Source: Desarmillaria ectypa
Taxonomy: Eukaryota; Basidiomycota; Agaricomycetes; Agaricales; Physalacriaceae
DNA: 64,000 nucleotides
Reading direction: 5' to 3'
NCBI GenBank assembly: GCA_030407005.1
Contig: JAUDYN010000006.1
Coordinates: forward strand, 3,038,001 to 3,102,000
The translations under genes were made by a program, and so were the position numbers. The notes under the pieces are model-generated. The model saw nothing but the letters and a program-made list of their open reading frames with translations, had not been told where the DNA came from and made no database searches. This document shows, in pieces, positions 34,500-46,262 of the stretch. Every line of letters starts with the position of its first letter. The stretch's first letter is position 1.

Positions 34500-34699
34500 C
34501 CTCGAGCTTTTAACTAGCAATGGCAACATCTTCAGACACGATTTATTCCAGTGCACATCTACATGTCCGCCTTGCTGTTCTACCTGAAGAACCCCCTGAT
34601 TGCGGGTCATTACTGTGCTCTCTTTCCCGCTGGAACCATACCCACTATGACGAGTGGTCAGCTATCGGACTGACCAGATATCGCACTTGTAGCGCACAT

Positions 34700-35915
34700 T
34701 AGTCAAATCCGTCACGGTCCAGGCAAGATGACTTCACCAGATCTTTTGGCCTTCTCGTGAGATGGCAATCGTGTTGTGTTGTTTAGAGGATCGCAGGATA
34801 TCGAAAGCCTTGGCAAAGCTTTCGTTTCTGTTTGAGATACGGAGAATGGAAGCTTTGTACGTGGACCCGCCACTCTGAACTCTAGACAAGAACATGCAAA
34901 CTCAGTGTCACCCTCGCCAGATAATACAGCCATTGTGATAAAGTTTTCCCATGAGACAGACTGTTGGGACATATCCAACTGGGATACGGATGTACCCATC
35001 CGCTGCCACCTATCCATAGTGTCGTGATTGGTTTCGAGTCCGAGAGTTCTGCGGGGCTTAGGTTCCTGCCTTCGACCCTGTCGCCCAGGATGGTGTTGAC
35101 TCTGACGTCGACGAGGCCATATTTGAGAAAGAAAGAGGTTGGATCATTTGGGATCGAGGACTCTGCTGGATACCACCATTCTATAGCAATGTCGAGGACC
35201 CGTACCAACAGTATTCCGCTCTCGTTTCCTAGGACATGCTAGCCATGGGAATGCCTCGCAACGAGCCACTTATCGTGAAGTTCACAAATACCGATACCTG
35301 GGATGTAAATAGTAAGGTTCGCTCTGCGGCTAGAAGCTAATTCCTTTCTTCATCATAGCGACTGTGCTCAGCAGAGATCGGTGCATCATCATGGAATGTC
35401 TGGGATCCCGTCGATTTTTTCAACTTGGAGGAAGATGCTCTAACTAGGCGTTATCGGAATATGCTAGATCATTATATGAATTTTGCATATTCTTGATTAA
35501 AAATGGCGTAAACGCCTTGCCTAACAAGTTGGTAGTGCAGTTCTTTTGTGAAGGTGAGTCTCTCGAAGTCTAGTCATACTACTCTATGTGCTTAGCCATT
35601 CTTGCAGAGCCTGTTTCGTGTAAGTGTACACAGATTCTCATCTGATTTCTCATATGACCATTATGGCAGTGCCATATATTTCCCCTTGACCAGGGAATGG
35701 TAATTACGAACAAAGAAGGCGAAACGTTGACATCCAGTGTCTGGACTCCTGTGCGCGACCCAGATGAAGCGGCTGGTACGATCCATTGGCTAATAACTGG
35801 CCTACGGGGCATCTGGTACGTTTGATACACATTTAGTGGGAGATACTGACTAATGAAGGGATTGATAGGCCGAATTTTGTCGTTCATGATTCTCAACCAG
35901 ATAACTTCATCTAGT
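34700..35915 (+). pseudogene. Unrecognised multi-exon gene remnant
   Basis: Coding-like plus-strand pieces: NTAIVIKFSHETDCWDISNWD (about 34915-34980), ERGWIIWDRGLCWIPPFY (35125-35190), NEPLIVKFTNTDTWDVN (35255-35310), GASSWNVWDPVDFFNLEED (35380-35440), GMVITNKEGETLTSSVW (35695-35745), and a last exon ending PNFVVHDSQPDNFI with TAG at about 35911-35913. A convincing intron at 35816-35869 (GTACGT, branch CTGACTAAT, GATAG) and another from about 35311 support splicing. The two VIKF/IVKF...TDxWD segments look alike, suggesting a repeated domain. Stops between pieces point to decay. I do not recognise the family. Confidence 0.4.
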
Positions 35916-36185
35916 AAAGCGGAGCCGACTCGGAAGCAAGCCGAAATCGGAAGTGGAGCCGATGTTTGCATCCAGGGATAACGGTTTCGTCATCGTGGGA
36001 AAATACTTATTTTTATGTACAATTGCATATTAATCCTGAAATAATGCCATCCAAATCCTGACCGTCAGTCCTTACCGCAGACGGCTGCCGCAGTACCTCT
36101 CTCTTTGATCTCCCTACCATCCTGGCGGTCCACAGCCACTAATCTGCGTTGTCAGTTGGAGAGTTACCATCTTCATCGACGAGAA

Positions 36186-39174
36186 ATGGCCAAGTTAAAA
36201 TCGCCGTCGCCACAAGAATTGTATCATGCAAGGAGACAGCGGGTGGAAGAGGAGAGGGTCGCTTTGCTTCCGCCGGGGTTCATCAACAACGGAAATACAT
36301 GCTTTATGAATTCCGTGCTCCAGGGTGTACGTTATTCCGTTGTCAAACAGGAGTACTACTGATCCTATACTGGCCAGTTAATCGCGACGAGGCTGCTCTC
36401 GGATCTTATATATTTCAGGCCTATCTCTCCTGCTGACCAGTTCCACTCGGAAACCCGTCTTGAATCTCGGAGGTCGCCGTTACTCACCAATGGAGTCAAG
36501 GCCGCTGGGAAGGACAGGCAGGATTGGGTGGACACCATGCCCATCGGGGACATCTTTGTGAACATCATGCTAAACGCCTGGGATGCGCAGAGGAGTAAAC
36601 GCAGGGAGAATCAGAGTCCGAGGTGCGTCGCGTTCACTAGTTGTTGCTGACTGGAAGCTGACACTTGTAAAGGGCACTTCTTGGCGTGCTCGGCCGGAAA
36701 TACGACCAGTACCTTGATTTTGCGCAGCAAGACGCGCACGAATTCATGCGTATCCTGCTTGATGCTATGCGCATGGAGGAACTCGATGTATGTATGCGCC
36801 CCTTCTATCGACAATATTCTAAATGGAATACAGGCCATAAAGAAACGACAGCCGCCACCGCCGCCCGAGAAAGTCAAGAGACGCCGCAGGCGAACGCTGA
36901 CCCCGTCCAACCATAAGCATGATGACGACGACAAGCTTCTGTCCTTTCCGGACATGATTTTTGGGGGTAAGCTTACAAGCGTTCTAGTTTGTCAGAAATG
37001 CAAGCACGTATCACAGACATACGAGGACTTCAATGATCTCAGTCTCAGTATCAAACCAGAAGACTATGCAAAAGAGCGCAAACGCGATCGATTAAGGAAC
37101 CTAGCGAAACGGCTGACTCCTGTATTCCCTGCGGCATCAAATCTTAGTGTGGACAAGGCGTCAGGGCACCGCTCATCGTCGGCACCGCCGAGTCCTAGGG
37201 AACCGGAACATGACGAGCCTCCCATAGCAGACGATCCTCGGCGTAGAAGCCTGAATGTCTTAGCGGAACCATCTGCGGGGCCACATGTGGAGGATGAAAC
37301 GGCAAAAGATCCGACGATTTCCGAGGGTGAGAAGCGACTTGAATTTGCGGATCTACCGAGGCCGGAGAGGAAGGATAAAGGCAAAGATGATGGATGGGTC
37401 AAGCTAAGCCGCCGAATTAGTGTCAGTGTTGGATTGATCAAGGCCAAAGAGCGCAAGAGCCGGTCGAGGGAGAGACGCTCCAGTCAGGACTTGTCGCGTC
37501 CAGGTACACCATCAGCGTCAGCCAGCGAAGACATGTCTTCGTCTGAAGGGAGACAAAGCATGTCTGAGGCACCTTCCATTCATTTTACCAAGTCAGAGCA
37601 CCCAGACACGCGAGAAGCACCGCGTATCCTTGCGCTCTCCCCTCTCCATGTCATCGCAACGCCATCATCCAATGCCTCAAGTACCACATCCATCCCTCGC
37701 TTTACCAACATCAGTCGAAGCAAATCTCCCAAGCCTCCCAAGCCATCCCGAGCGGAACAAGCATATCTGCGAAAGATTCTAGCGGATGTCACGTACCAAT
37801 CAGCGCCTAATCCCTTTGCTCTCCTCAATCATCTCAATGGATCCTCTTCGAGTTCCCATCAACATCCCAGTCATACGTCGCAGCATATGTGGTTGAAAAT
37901 GGGACAGCTACCAAGCATTGAGGAGTGTTTAAAAATGTTCACTGCGGTAGAAATCCTTGACGGGGAAAATATGGTCGGCTGTAGACGGTGTTGGAAGATC
38001 GCGAATGGGCTATACAAACCCAGTTCAAAGCGCGATGAAGGGGATGTCGACTCGGATAGCCTTGACAACCACGAATCGCCACCGCTGCAGAAAGCCAGAC
38101 CGCGGACGCCGGCCTCAGAGACATCTACGAGCGATCTGCCGACATCTCTATCAAGTCCAAATATTCCGCTTTACTCTCACTCAGACTTTAGCGACACCGC
38201 AGAGTCTATCGTCTCATTGCCGACAATGACTGCGTCGGAGTCTGTCGTGGGTCTAAAACACGCACCTTCCCCACTAATCCTTGCCAGCGTCAATGGTATT
38301 TATACCCCTGGTGGACTGCCAATTCCGTCAATAGCGACAACAGAGCCACCGGGACCTGACGATACTCCCTCGGCACCCTCAGACTCGGATGACAGCCCGA
38401 ACGACTCATTCTTTCCTAATGGTAACAACAATACCCCTTCCAATGATATACCCCAAACGGACCTATTCGCCTCAAAGGACTCTCTTTTGCCTGCGCCCAC
38501 GTACCGCCAGTTTCACGGCCGGCGAAATCTGGACGCCTCCGATGAGAGTTCCGATGGTGGAGAGAGCGAAGCCACGTCTGGAGAGTCTGGATCTGCACCG
38601 AAGGCTGCCGTTAAGAAAAAGCCAAAACCAGTCATTATGCGTCCCGCGTACAAGCGGTACCTCATCGCGACACCACCACCTGTCCTCGTCGTCCATCTAA
38701 AACGCTTTCAGCAGATTTCTAAGATGACAATGATTTCCTTTTCCAACGGCTTCAAGAAATTGGAAGATTATGTGACGTTTCCCGAGATCTTGGACCTGAC
38801 GCCTTTTCTTGCACCGAAGAAGGAGGATTTCTTTGAGCAAGGAGGAACCAAGTCACACACAAAAGAGGTGGAGAGATGTTTATATCGCTTGTATGCGGTG
38901 GTGGTGCATATTGGTAGCATGGTGAGTTCTCCTTGTGCCCTGGAAGAGAGATACTGACTGGCGTTTATAGCTGGGGGGCCACTACGTCGCTTATACTGCC
39001 CTTCCAAATACGAGCCCTGGGGAGGACAGTCTGAAGACGCCCACTTCTGCTAATTCAAACTCCCAAAGACGGCATAGACAATGGGCTTATATTAGTGATA
39101 CGATTGTTCGATTGACGACCTTGGAAGAAGTGCTCAAGGCCAAGGCGTACATATGCATGTACGAGCGGATATGA
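36186..39174 (+). CDS. Ubiquitin carboxyl-terminal hydrolase (USP/UBP cysteine protease)
   Basis: Five exons: 36186-36326, 36378-36622, 36673-36787, 36834-38921, 38971-39174; all introns GT-AG and 45-51 bp. The catalytic Cys box is GFINNGNTCFMNSVLQG, a QQDAHEFMR box follows in exon 3, CxxC zinc-binding pairs lie at LVCQKCKH (about 36990) and GCRRCWK (about 37985), and the His box is HIGSMLGGHYVAYTA across the last intron, ending WAYISD...YICMYERI. It removes ubiquitin from protein substrates. Between the Cys and His halves lies an insert of some 500 residues, mostly Ser/Pro-rich and probably disordered, including KKRQPPPPPEKVKRRRRR. Which yeast UBP it matches I cannot say. Start chosen as the first ATG that keeps the Cys box in frame. 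Confidence 0.88.
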
Positions 39175-39331
39175 CCTATCGTTTGCATACCTAACTTATT
39201 ATCTTTTCGGACTGTTCATGTAAGTAACAATTGTAATTCAATAGAAGGATGGGATGTAGCAGGAAGACGACGGTGGTTGCACGCTGTCTTGTTCCATTGA
39301 TGCAGCAAGCATACGACTAACAGTCTCTCAA

Positions 39332-39366
39332 GGTAACATTACCGAGTGGTCTAATGCGCTGGAATT
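39332..39366 (+). pseudogene. 5' half relic of tRNA-Leu
   Basis: The sequence matches the intact tRNA-Leu at 39760 from its first base to the end of GGAATT, just into the anticodon loop, with three mismatches, two of them in the D-stem start (TTACC for TGGCC). The 3' half is absent. A truncated duplicate about 430 bp upstream of its source. Confidence 0.65.
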
Positions 39367-39759
39367 CCTCTGCTCAAGGAATATCACAAAGTGGTATGAG
39401 TCAATTCGGAGTTGTCGTAGCTAACTGGTAGTTTCTCCCAGGAAAATTGCCATTCATTTTCGGTATTCATACTTACGCCAATGTGGGTAATTGGGAAGTT
39501 CAAAACGGAAGGTCGAAGACCGGTGTTGTACAGTGTAGCTCGTTGGGGCCGGTTCACTCGTCACCTGTACTCTTGCGCCGGATACGCAGTCTGCCAAGTC
39601 AGCAATGACGGTATCGGTGCGTCTGTCGGTGCGGTGCACTATGAAATATTCAGACAGTAGACATCTTACTTGATCTCATAAATCTGCCTTGCGCTCTCTG
39701 ACTGCTGTAAACTGCGTGCTGTCAGACGATTTATAAATTATGTGTTTAACCGCTAACGT

Positions 39760-39868
39760 GGTAACATGGCCGAGTGGTCTAAGGCGCTGGAATTAGGAGG
39801 GGTATCCACATCCGGAAACCAACGTAATCCAGTCCTCCGGGGCGTGAGTTCGAACCTCACTGTTATCA
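39760..39868 (+). tRNA. tRNA-Leu (anticodon UAG), with intron
   Basis: Acceptor GGTAACA pairs with TGTTATC at 39861-39867; discriminator A 39868. D-arm GCCGAGTGGTCTAAGGC, anticodon stem CTGGA/TCCAG, loop A-T-TAG-G then an intron of about 29 nt, an 11-nt variable arm as in class II tRNA-Leu, and T-arm GTGAG-TTCGAAC-CTCAC. The A box and B box (GTTCGAACC) are inside, and a TTTT run near 39874 can end Pol III transcription. It decodes CUA. The intron follows position 37 as usual. Confidence 0.88.
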
Positions 39869-39930
39869 TCATATTTTGCACATGAAACAGTGAATTCTAG
39901 GGTAACGCACCTCCAGGAGGAAAAAGTTGT

Positions 39931-39968
39931 GTTTTTTTTTCCGCCACCCCCCCCCCCCAAAAAAAAAG
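39931..39968. repeat. Homopolymer cluster (T, C and A runs)
   Basis: Runs of 9 T, then about 13 C, then about 9 A within 40 bp. Low complexity; length may be affected by sequencing error. The surrounding 39869-40517 shows no gene. Confidence 0.7.
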
Positions 39969-40271
39969 GAGGGTGTTTTGATACGGGAATTTACCCTTAC
40001 TTACTTCTGCCTTAAATACGACTGCTGTGCGGGAATTGCAGGTTCATTTTTCAGCATCTCAGGGTTCGTGTTTTTGCACATTTCCTTCATCTCAGGAGCT
40101 GTAATCCATTTTCAAATATTGGATATATATGACCATACTCTGTGAATATACATGCAACTGTAGTGAAATATTATTCTAAACTGGCAGTCACATGATAGGT
40201 AAGTCACCTTGAAATCCCTCCAGCGAGGAGAGGTAACTTACAGGTAATGAACCTCGGTCCGTCAAACCTAA

Positions 40272-40311
40272 GTTTCGTGCGCTAACTTAGCGAATTCACC
40301 TCGCACGAAAC
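40272..40311. repeat. Perfect 10-bp inverted repeat, 20-bp spacer
   Basis: GTTTCGTGCG at 40272-40281 and CGCACGAAAC at 40302-40311. Could form a stem-loop or bind a dimeric factor. It lies in non-coding sequence about 200 bp downstream of the P450 relic. Confidence 0.5.
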
Positions 40312-40517
40312 CTGTACTGTCCGGGTAGGTAACTCTTTCTTTTTTTTTACAGACCCCTTTGCGTCGTGCACTCTCAAACAGGCGCTGTAGATTCTTTTCT
40401 CGATATTTTTCATATCCTTAATCTCCAATCAGTGCTATGTATCTAGAGACAAACCTCGACGAGTATTACTCTAAATCTGGGTGAACGAGAGAAATATGTA
40501 TAGGAAGCACCGCAGCT

Positions 40518-41690
40518 TTACCATTGACAAATGGTTGAAGAGAGGGCGACAGCACGAACTTTGACCCCGGAGTCTTTAAACTCGAACGTCCTTACCATAA
40601 CAGCAAGGAGGGTCTTCACCTGCATCATACCTAACGGAATATTAAGCAAAATCTCAAAGATATGTGAAGGACAACAGACCCAAACGCCATCCGATGCACA
40701 TACGAGGACCATCGGCAAATGTACACACGTTGCTCTATGGTCCGTGCAGGAGGTCTTTCGACGGTGGTATACCATCTGATGTCATCCACCACTCCGGGAC
40801 GAACTCCTGGGCATCGTGGCCCCATATTGCGGGATTGGTGTTCAAAAGCGTATAAGGTATTGTGAATTGCTGCAGTAAAATAGACTTCAATCAATAACAT
40901 AGATGAGGTTTTAGAATCGAACACATACATCACCTGCTCTTACGGGAAGGGCCGTGATGATCTCACCGGTTTGAAGTGTGACGGTTTGTGTAAAGGGATA
41001 ATGTCGTCACAAACGGCTATACAGTGTATTTCCACTGATGAGGGGTGCAAGCGAAGGCTGGAACAATGAGAGTCAACGCTGATGATGAGGATACCTGGAT
41101 TTAACAGCAGACTTTTCACGTGTCACAGCATCGAGGGTAGGGTTCTCGATGGTCTTCGAGTTCAGTTCAGCCTCGAGGAGCTCTTCTCGAAGCCTGGTTT
41201 GTGCCTCCATGTTCTGTGCTAGATCGAGCAGAGTAATTACAGCTCCTGATGAAGTTTCTAAACCAGCCATTTCTGAGGGGCATGTCAACATCTAAGTCAG
41301 GAGGAATTGTTACAGGAGGGTTGTGACCTGTACAAGGTATCAGAACACGAAAAAGAAAAGGAAATCAAAAACTGGCCATGACGTTGCTCTCTAAATCACC
41401 ATTCAAATCATCAAATCAACCAACATGACAAACTCTTCGCTTAGCCGATAGAATGAGTCCAGTTTCCGACTGAAGACGAAAGGAAAGGAAAAATTGGCCA
41501 ACATTGTCAATCGGCTGTTGACTAGATAGCTTCACCCTCGAATTTTCTTTACCTTCCCATGATTCCCTCGCCAGGATAGATAAGATATCTTGTCCGTCAG
41601 GGTTAGAAGGCTGCTTCACTAACTCTGCGAGACAAGCCGCTTTGTAGATACTCGCGGAACTCGTTACTGTATATAGAGCTTGGCACCCAC
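40518..41690 (-). pseudogene. Cytochrome P450 relic, 5' truncated
   Basis: On the minus strand from 41690: DGQDILSILARES (G-helix region), I-helix EMAGLETSSGAVITLL (about 41270; AGxET), TLDAVTRE, DDIIPLHKP...VRAG, AIWGHDAQEFVPEWW, and the heme loop FADGPRMCIGWRLGL near 40700, then TLLAVMVRTFEFKDSG near the C-terminus. The heme Cys is kept. A TAG at 40735-40737 replaces the Trp normal in GPWSN, and a frameshift follows the heme loop. The N-terminal half with membrane anchor is absent. Introns are still visible. This was a basidiomycete monooxygenase; substrate unknown. Confidence 0.8.
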
Positions 41691-41997
41691 GGCGAGGCGA
41701 ACCGGAACTTAAGTTTTATAGGTACTTCGCAAAGACGCCTTTCTATTAGTAAAAACGGACTATATAGCTGCGATTTTGCTCCTCTGATTTGAATTGAATT
41801 TTATTGACGATAATGATGCAGGTATGTAAACAATTTCAGATGTCCGATGGACACGTAAATGTCTTTCAACTGCCCATAGGTGAAGTTTTGAAGCGGGACA
41901 TGAGATAGTGGGGTATACGACAGCATAAGCAATATATGGATATTTGATGAGTCAACCTGAAGACCTCGTACAACACCGCCGAGCCATTTTGTTTTCG

Positions 41998-42802
41998 TCA
42001 CTCCTGAGAGATATATATCTTCCGGAGCTGGTCCTCGGTCGCTCGTTCGTCGCACACGGGACATGCCTCTGTATATTTCAGCGCAGCGCGAATGCACCGT
42101 ACGCAATACACATGTCCACACGGAGTCGCGCAGAGGGACATGTGCTCTTTTTGGCACATTGGACACGAGAAGTGAGATGTCTCTTCGACGTCTTCTTCAT
42201 CGCTCTCGTCTGCGTCGTCGGTTGCCGCATTATTCTGAACGGTCGACGTCAGGAACAGGCAACCAGTAGGAGAAGAGACTACTCACAAATGACGGTGGCA
42301 ACCTGAGATACTCCGGGTCTTCAAAGTCGTACTCATTGCTGTCTTCCCATGACGTATCGAGGGGCTCATCTCCTGATTCGGAGACTTCGTCGGGATACTC
42401 CTCCTCGCCCCTCTCGTCCTCCCAACCGTCTTCGAGATCACAATAGTCCTCTTCTTCTGAATCGTCGTCGTCACTGTCACCATCGTCGGAGCTATGGACT
42501 TGCTCCATGTGGACGCGAAAGCCTGCCGCTGTACGGCAGTGCTTGTCGCACGGCACACAATAGTGATGGTTCGGTGCAGTGACACAGTGCTAATTAAGGA
42601 GCGTGTTAGTTGGTTCAAGGGTAGAAAGACAACAACTTACACGACGAAGAATTTGGCCATTCAAAAATCGACGGCCACATCTCCAACATTCGGGATGATC
42701 ATTGGAGTTCATAATGTGCTCGGCTCGTTGCCGTTTATCGAAGAAGTACTCGTCGCACAGGGCGCAGTACACTCCGTCCATACGTATCATATCGGTAGAC
42801 AT
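41998..42802 (-). CDS. C2H2 zinc-finger and RING-finger protein (probable E3 ubiquitin ligase)
   Basis: Three exons on the minus strand: 42802-42641, 42589-42287, 42234-41998, all in phase 0, 233 aa. Exon 1 has CALCDEYFFDKRQRAEHIMNS.DH, a C2H2-like finger, and CWRCGRRF. Exon 2 starts with the second finger (CVPCDKHCRTAAGFRVHMEQVH) and a highly acidic tract of D/E residues. Exon 3 ends with a C3HC4 RING: CPMCQKEHM..CGHVYCVRCIRAA..CPVCDE. RING domains recruit E2 enzymes; the C2H2 fingers and acid tract may bind substrate or nucleic acid. Stop is TGA at 41998. Splice sites are clean (GTAAGT, GTGAGT). Confidence 0.82.
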
Positions 42803-43109
42803 GATAATAGATGATAATAGTTGTTTGGTTCGATGGTAGTTGTTGTTGGTTGTTCAAAGTGATGTTATTGTGCGGATCCAGGCTGCAAAACGCACCCATT
42901 TTATATCTTTCGTGAGTATGCACGTGTTTTGCCGCAAATTAGACATGGACTTCGGAGAAACAACTATCCAAGACTTCCGGTTCTTCGAAATGGCCCCTCG
43001 AGTCGAAAGGAGACATTTTTGGTTCCATGGATGTATCGTCTGCGATCGGTTAAAAGGGGCTATTGCCGAACACAGTTTCGAACGGTAGTAAATCCTTGAC
43101 CAGCGGCAG
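42803..43109. other. Promoter side of the RING gene; no gene seen
   Basis: Upstream of the minus-strand RING gene. An AT-rich TTTTATA element at about 42899-42905 (TATAAAA on the minus strand) could be a TATA box. An 82-codon plus-strand frame here has no supporting feature. Confidence 0.4.
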
Positions 43110-44460
43110 CTATGGACAACCAGTGCGGCGGGATCTTATTTGAGGTAAGACGAAGAATAAAAATGAGACTCTCTGATGTGCTCGATAAGCTTCCGTTCCT
43201 CCTTCTTTCCATAGCAACATAGGTCTCACCAATGTCTGACAGAAGGACTTACGGCGAAACAAGTTCGCAAAACCACCGGTTTCTCCTCAGGGGACTTCTT
43301 GAACAGAAAATGATCTTTGCTGTCGACGATATTGGGAACCCACAATACAGACCTTAGTGTGGATGCGACGTCGTGGAATGTACAATGATGGTAGAAAACT
43401 GCATAGTTATGACTGTCTCTGGAGTGCTAGATCATCCATGGTCGACGAGATACAGATGCACCCATACGAGCAATGAATTTTGAAGAATGTATAAGCAAGG
43501 TACCCAAGGTTTGTCAAAGCGCCTAACCTGTTGATTCTTGAAGTAATCAAGATCGCACTGATGATGATATTTCCTTATGACGTTCCATCCACCTCAACGA
43601 TTGCCTTCAAGGCTTGGCCAGGACGGCGGCCACGCAAAGCCTCACGTTCTGGCGTAAAGAACAACGCAGTGGTTGACGAAGGATCACGATGCTCACGAAA
43701 TCGAGATCAAAGTACTCCTGCAGGAATGATGGAATGAATTCACTATTGTTAGCAGACAGTGCGAGAAAAACAATCTGCCAAGACGCTTACCGTCCATGGG
43801 GCGCAATTTGCCTCAGCTGTCGTTGAGGTAGAGTCGCCTCAAGCGCATATAGTCATAATAATAGGTTGCCACGGACGTCGCGATTCTTGCCGCCAGTGGG
43901 ATATGGCAGCTTTTTGCCGGGACGTTCACTCGCGCGTAATGGAATGCGAACCGCTGCTGAGGGCCAAAAACAGAGCTTACCCTTCCCTATACCACTCGTA
44001 CTCCTCCAGATCTCGCATGAGCATCCGCTTCTCGCCGAATTTCATTTCGGTGTCACTTTTTGGCCGTCTCAAGTAAAGAAGTGGACGTACAATCCTAAGT
44101 CATCAATATCATCGGTATACTTGGAAACGCGTTCGGATCCACAAATCTGCTAGTAATAGAGGCCATAGTCACAAGACTCGATCAACACAATCGTTCGCTT
44201 TTTCGACTGTGAGCATGCCCTCGGACGCTGCATCATCGGAAGCTCAGGTAACGGGCGAGAGGCCACATCTCGGACAATATGCACGTGCAATCCGGTACTT
44301 TTCAAAAAGAAGGAAGAACAAAGACACGACAGCATCGACGGGGGAATATTGTGCGTGAAAACAATCAAGTCTACTGATTCTTGGAGTCCACGTGAGAACA
44401 TAGATCCTTGTAGGTCCAGAGTTCCGTGCCTTCATTTCATGGTAGGTGCCAAGATAAGTG
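43110..44460 (-). pseudogene. Unrecognised multi-exon coding remnant
   Basis: Minus-strand coding-like pieces with plausible splice sites: LQESVDLIVFTHNIPPSMLS...LHVHIVRDV (44400-44250), KFGEKRMLMRDLEEYEWYRE ending at a GTAAGC donor (about 44050-43980), LYALEATLPQRQLRQIAPHG (about 43850-43795), EFIPSFLQEYFDLDFVSIVILRQ (about 43740-43680), and VLWVPNIVDSKDHFLFKKS...TCFA joining KEERKLIEHIRESHFYSSSYLK with TAA near 43138. The Leu-rich phrases recall F-box-like proteins, but I do not recognise a family. It may be a real gene with many small exons or a decaying one. Confidence 0.35.
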
Positions 44461-44802
44461 CCCTGCTCCTGTTAACAGAGGTAGCATATGGATAAGCGAT
44501 ATCACAGTATCTGCTCTGAGTCGGAGAAGACTTTGAAACCGAGTCCTTGGCCCTGGTCACCAGTTACTGCGAACAAGACTGGAATAACGTTAAGATGCCG
44601 GAACCGCTAACCTTGTGTGAGATCACAGGACCACTGCCATCCATTCCACAAGACGAGAGACTTCTTATCACAGAGGCGTTTCCCTTGTGTTCTCGGGATT
44701 CCTGCCATCTTGCCTCACTTTGGACGCCTAAGCAATCAGCAGATATGTTCACGAAAAGATGTATTACAATTCTCTTTATACACACTGCGCGGTGAGAACA
44801 AT

Positions 44803-45827
44803 TCATCCTCTGACCCTCACCACTTTCCGCTTTCCCTTCTGTGCGCCACCGGGTAATCCAGGCGCACCGGGAGTGGAACCAGGAGCAGCATTGGCTTCCT
44901 GGGCAGTCATCCCTGCCTTGACCGTCTCTATCAGGACACCCGCAGATATAGCGGGAGAATAAGGGGATACGCGGCTGGCGAGTGGGGGATGGGGTTCTGG
45001 AGGTATGGGGGGTCGTCTACCGCTGGTCTTGGTCAACTGTGGCGCTGAAGGTGACTTGGATTTCGTCGTTGCGGGTTGCTTGCCCTTGGTTGAGGCTGAC
45101 GTCGTTGTATGCGGCTTTAGCGCAGGAACAACCGGTTCCACTTTGGCTGGAGAAGTGTTGTAAGGAGGTCTGGGGATATTCTCTGGCTTTAGACGTTGTA
45201 TCTGTATGCACACCATCTCCAAAAGCTGTTTTTCTGCGCAATAAGTTGGTATTATCACTCGACGATGAGGAAGTCGGGAGGCACGTACTGGTCTGGATGG
45301 CGGGGTTGACGAGCCGACCGTCCTTCTTCCACAAGACCCTAACCCGGCCTGGGTTCTCCCAATCTCGAGGATGGGCCTTGTTCACTTCGTGGAGGGTGCC
45401 CAGACCGAGTCGGTTTGTAGCTTCTGCAATGTCTTTGCTCAAAGGCCACCACACGCTTTTTTCGCGTGCTACCCGACGCTGTCCAGTACTATAAGGACGC
45501 TTTGCATCGATATATATTGGATATATACATGTCCACCTGGTAATGCATGAGAAACAAGGCGCGTACAAGTGGATAAACATACATCTTATAGGGCGTAATG
45601 TCCGTCACAGAGTTCTTTGCATTCACGCTGTCAGACGATGTAGGCATGAACTGTGACGACGGCGACGACGCAGGCCCTGCACTCGGGGAAGGAAAGTCAA
45701 AGTCGTCATCTGAATTTATTTCCTGTAGTAAAGGGCCGTTGTATCCAGTGTTAGGGAGAGGCTGGCTGGGTAATGGCAGGTCGGTATCGTCGTCGAACTC
45801 CTCAACTACGGCTGTTCTACGAGACAT
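44803..45827 (-). CDS. SEC65: Signal recognition particle subunit SRP19 (Sec65)
   Basis: Three exons on the minus strand: 45827-45583, 45536-45289, 45233-44803; 307 aa. The N-terminus is acidic and Ser/Pro-rich. The SRP19 domain starts at CIYPIYIDAKRPYSTGQRR (exon 2) and continues through VWWPLSKDIAEATNRLGLGT and HPRDWENPGRVRVLW, the signature of the family, then LLEMVCIQIQRLKPENIP. A Pro/Lys/Ser-rich tail ends in KGKRKVVRVRG, basic as in Sec65. The protein binds SRP RNA helices 6 and 8 and helps SRP54 assemble, for targeting of secreted proteins to the ER. Exon 2 to 3 junction completes a Lys codon. Confidence 0.9.
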
Positions 45828-46262
45828 GACGGGGGGTAGATGGTGGTATGTGATCAAGAATAGTAAAATGCGACGAGCGACGTCGTAATTCCCACGTGGT
45901 TGTCGCCCTCTTCGTCGTCGACCCTCACGTTCATGCTGCTCAGATGCATCTCTCGTCGCCGTCGTTGGCGTACATCATGACCTTATTTCTGTACGGACGA
46001 CTCCCTTACTACGATATGCATGCCGGTGCTCATGATAGAAATACAGGACATGCCTTTTCCACGCTGTGTCTGCACAAGACACTCCGACCAGCGCGCCGGG
46101 AAACAGCTCGCAGTCTCATATGATATGCCAACCCTTTGGTGTTTGTGAACCTTGCCCATCGGCGGCAGTGAGTGGGCTTCGCCAGCGTTATCGTCCATGA
46201 ATGCTGAACCAGAGTAATAGCTCAGCCAACCCTTCTGCCAACCATTTGGGAATCGCCGATTA
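45828..46262. other. Intergenic region; no gene recognised
   Basis: Upstream of SEC65. A 75-codon plus-strand frame (45896) has no visible domain or splice support. Confidence 0.4.

Noticed and set aside
42840..43088. 82-codon plus-strand ORF
   Set aside because: Lies in the promoter region of the RING gene, with no domain or splice support.
44547..45494. Plus-strand ORFs of 67-170 codons
   Set aside because: Those beyond 44803 are antisense to SEC65; the one at 44547 shows no domain.
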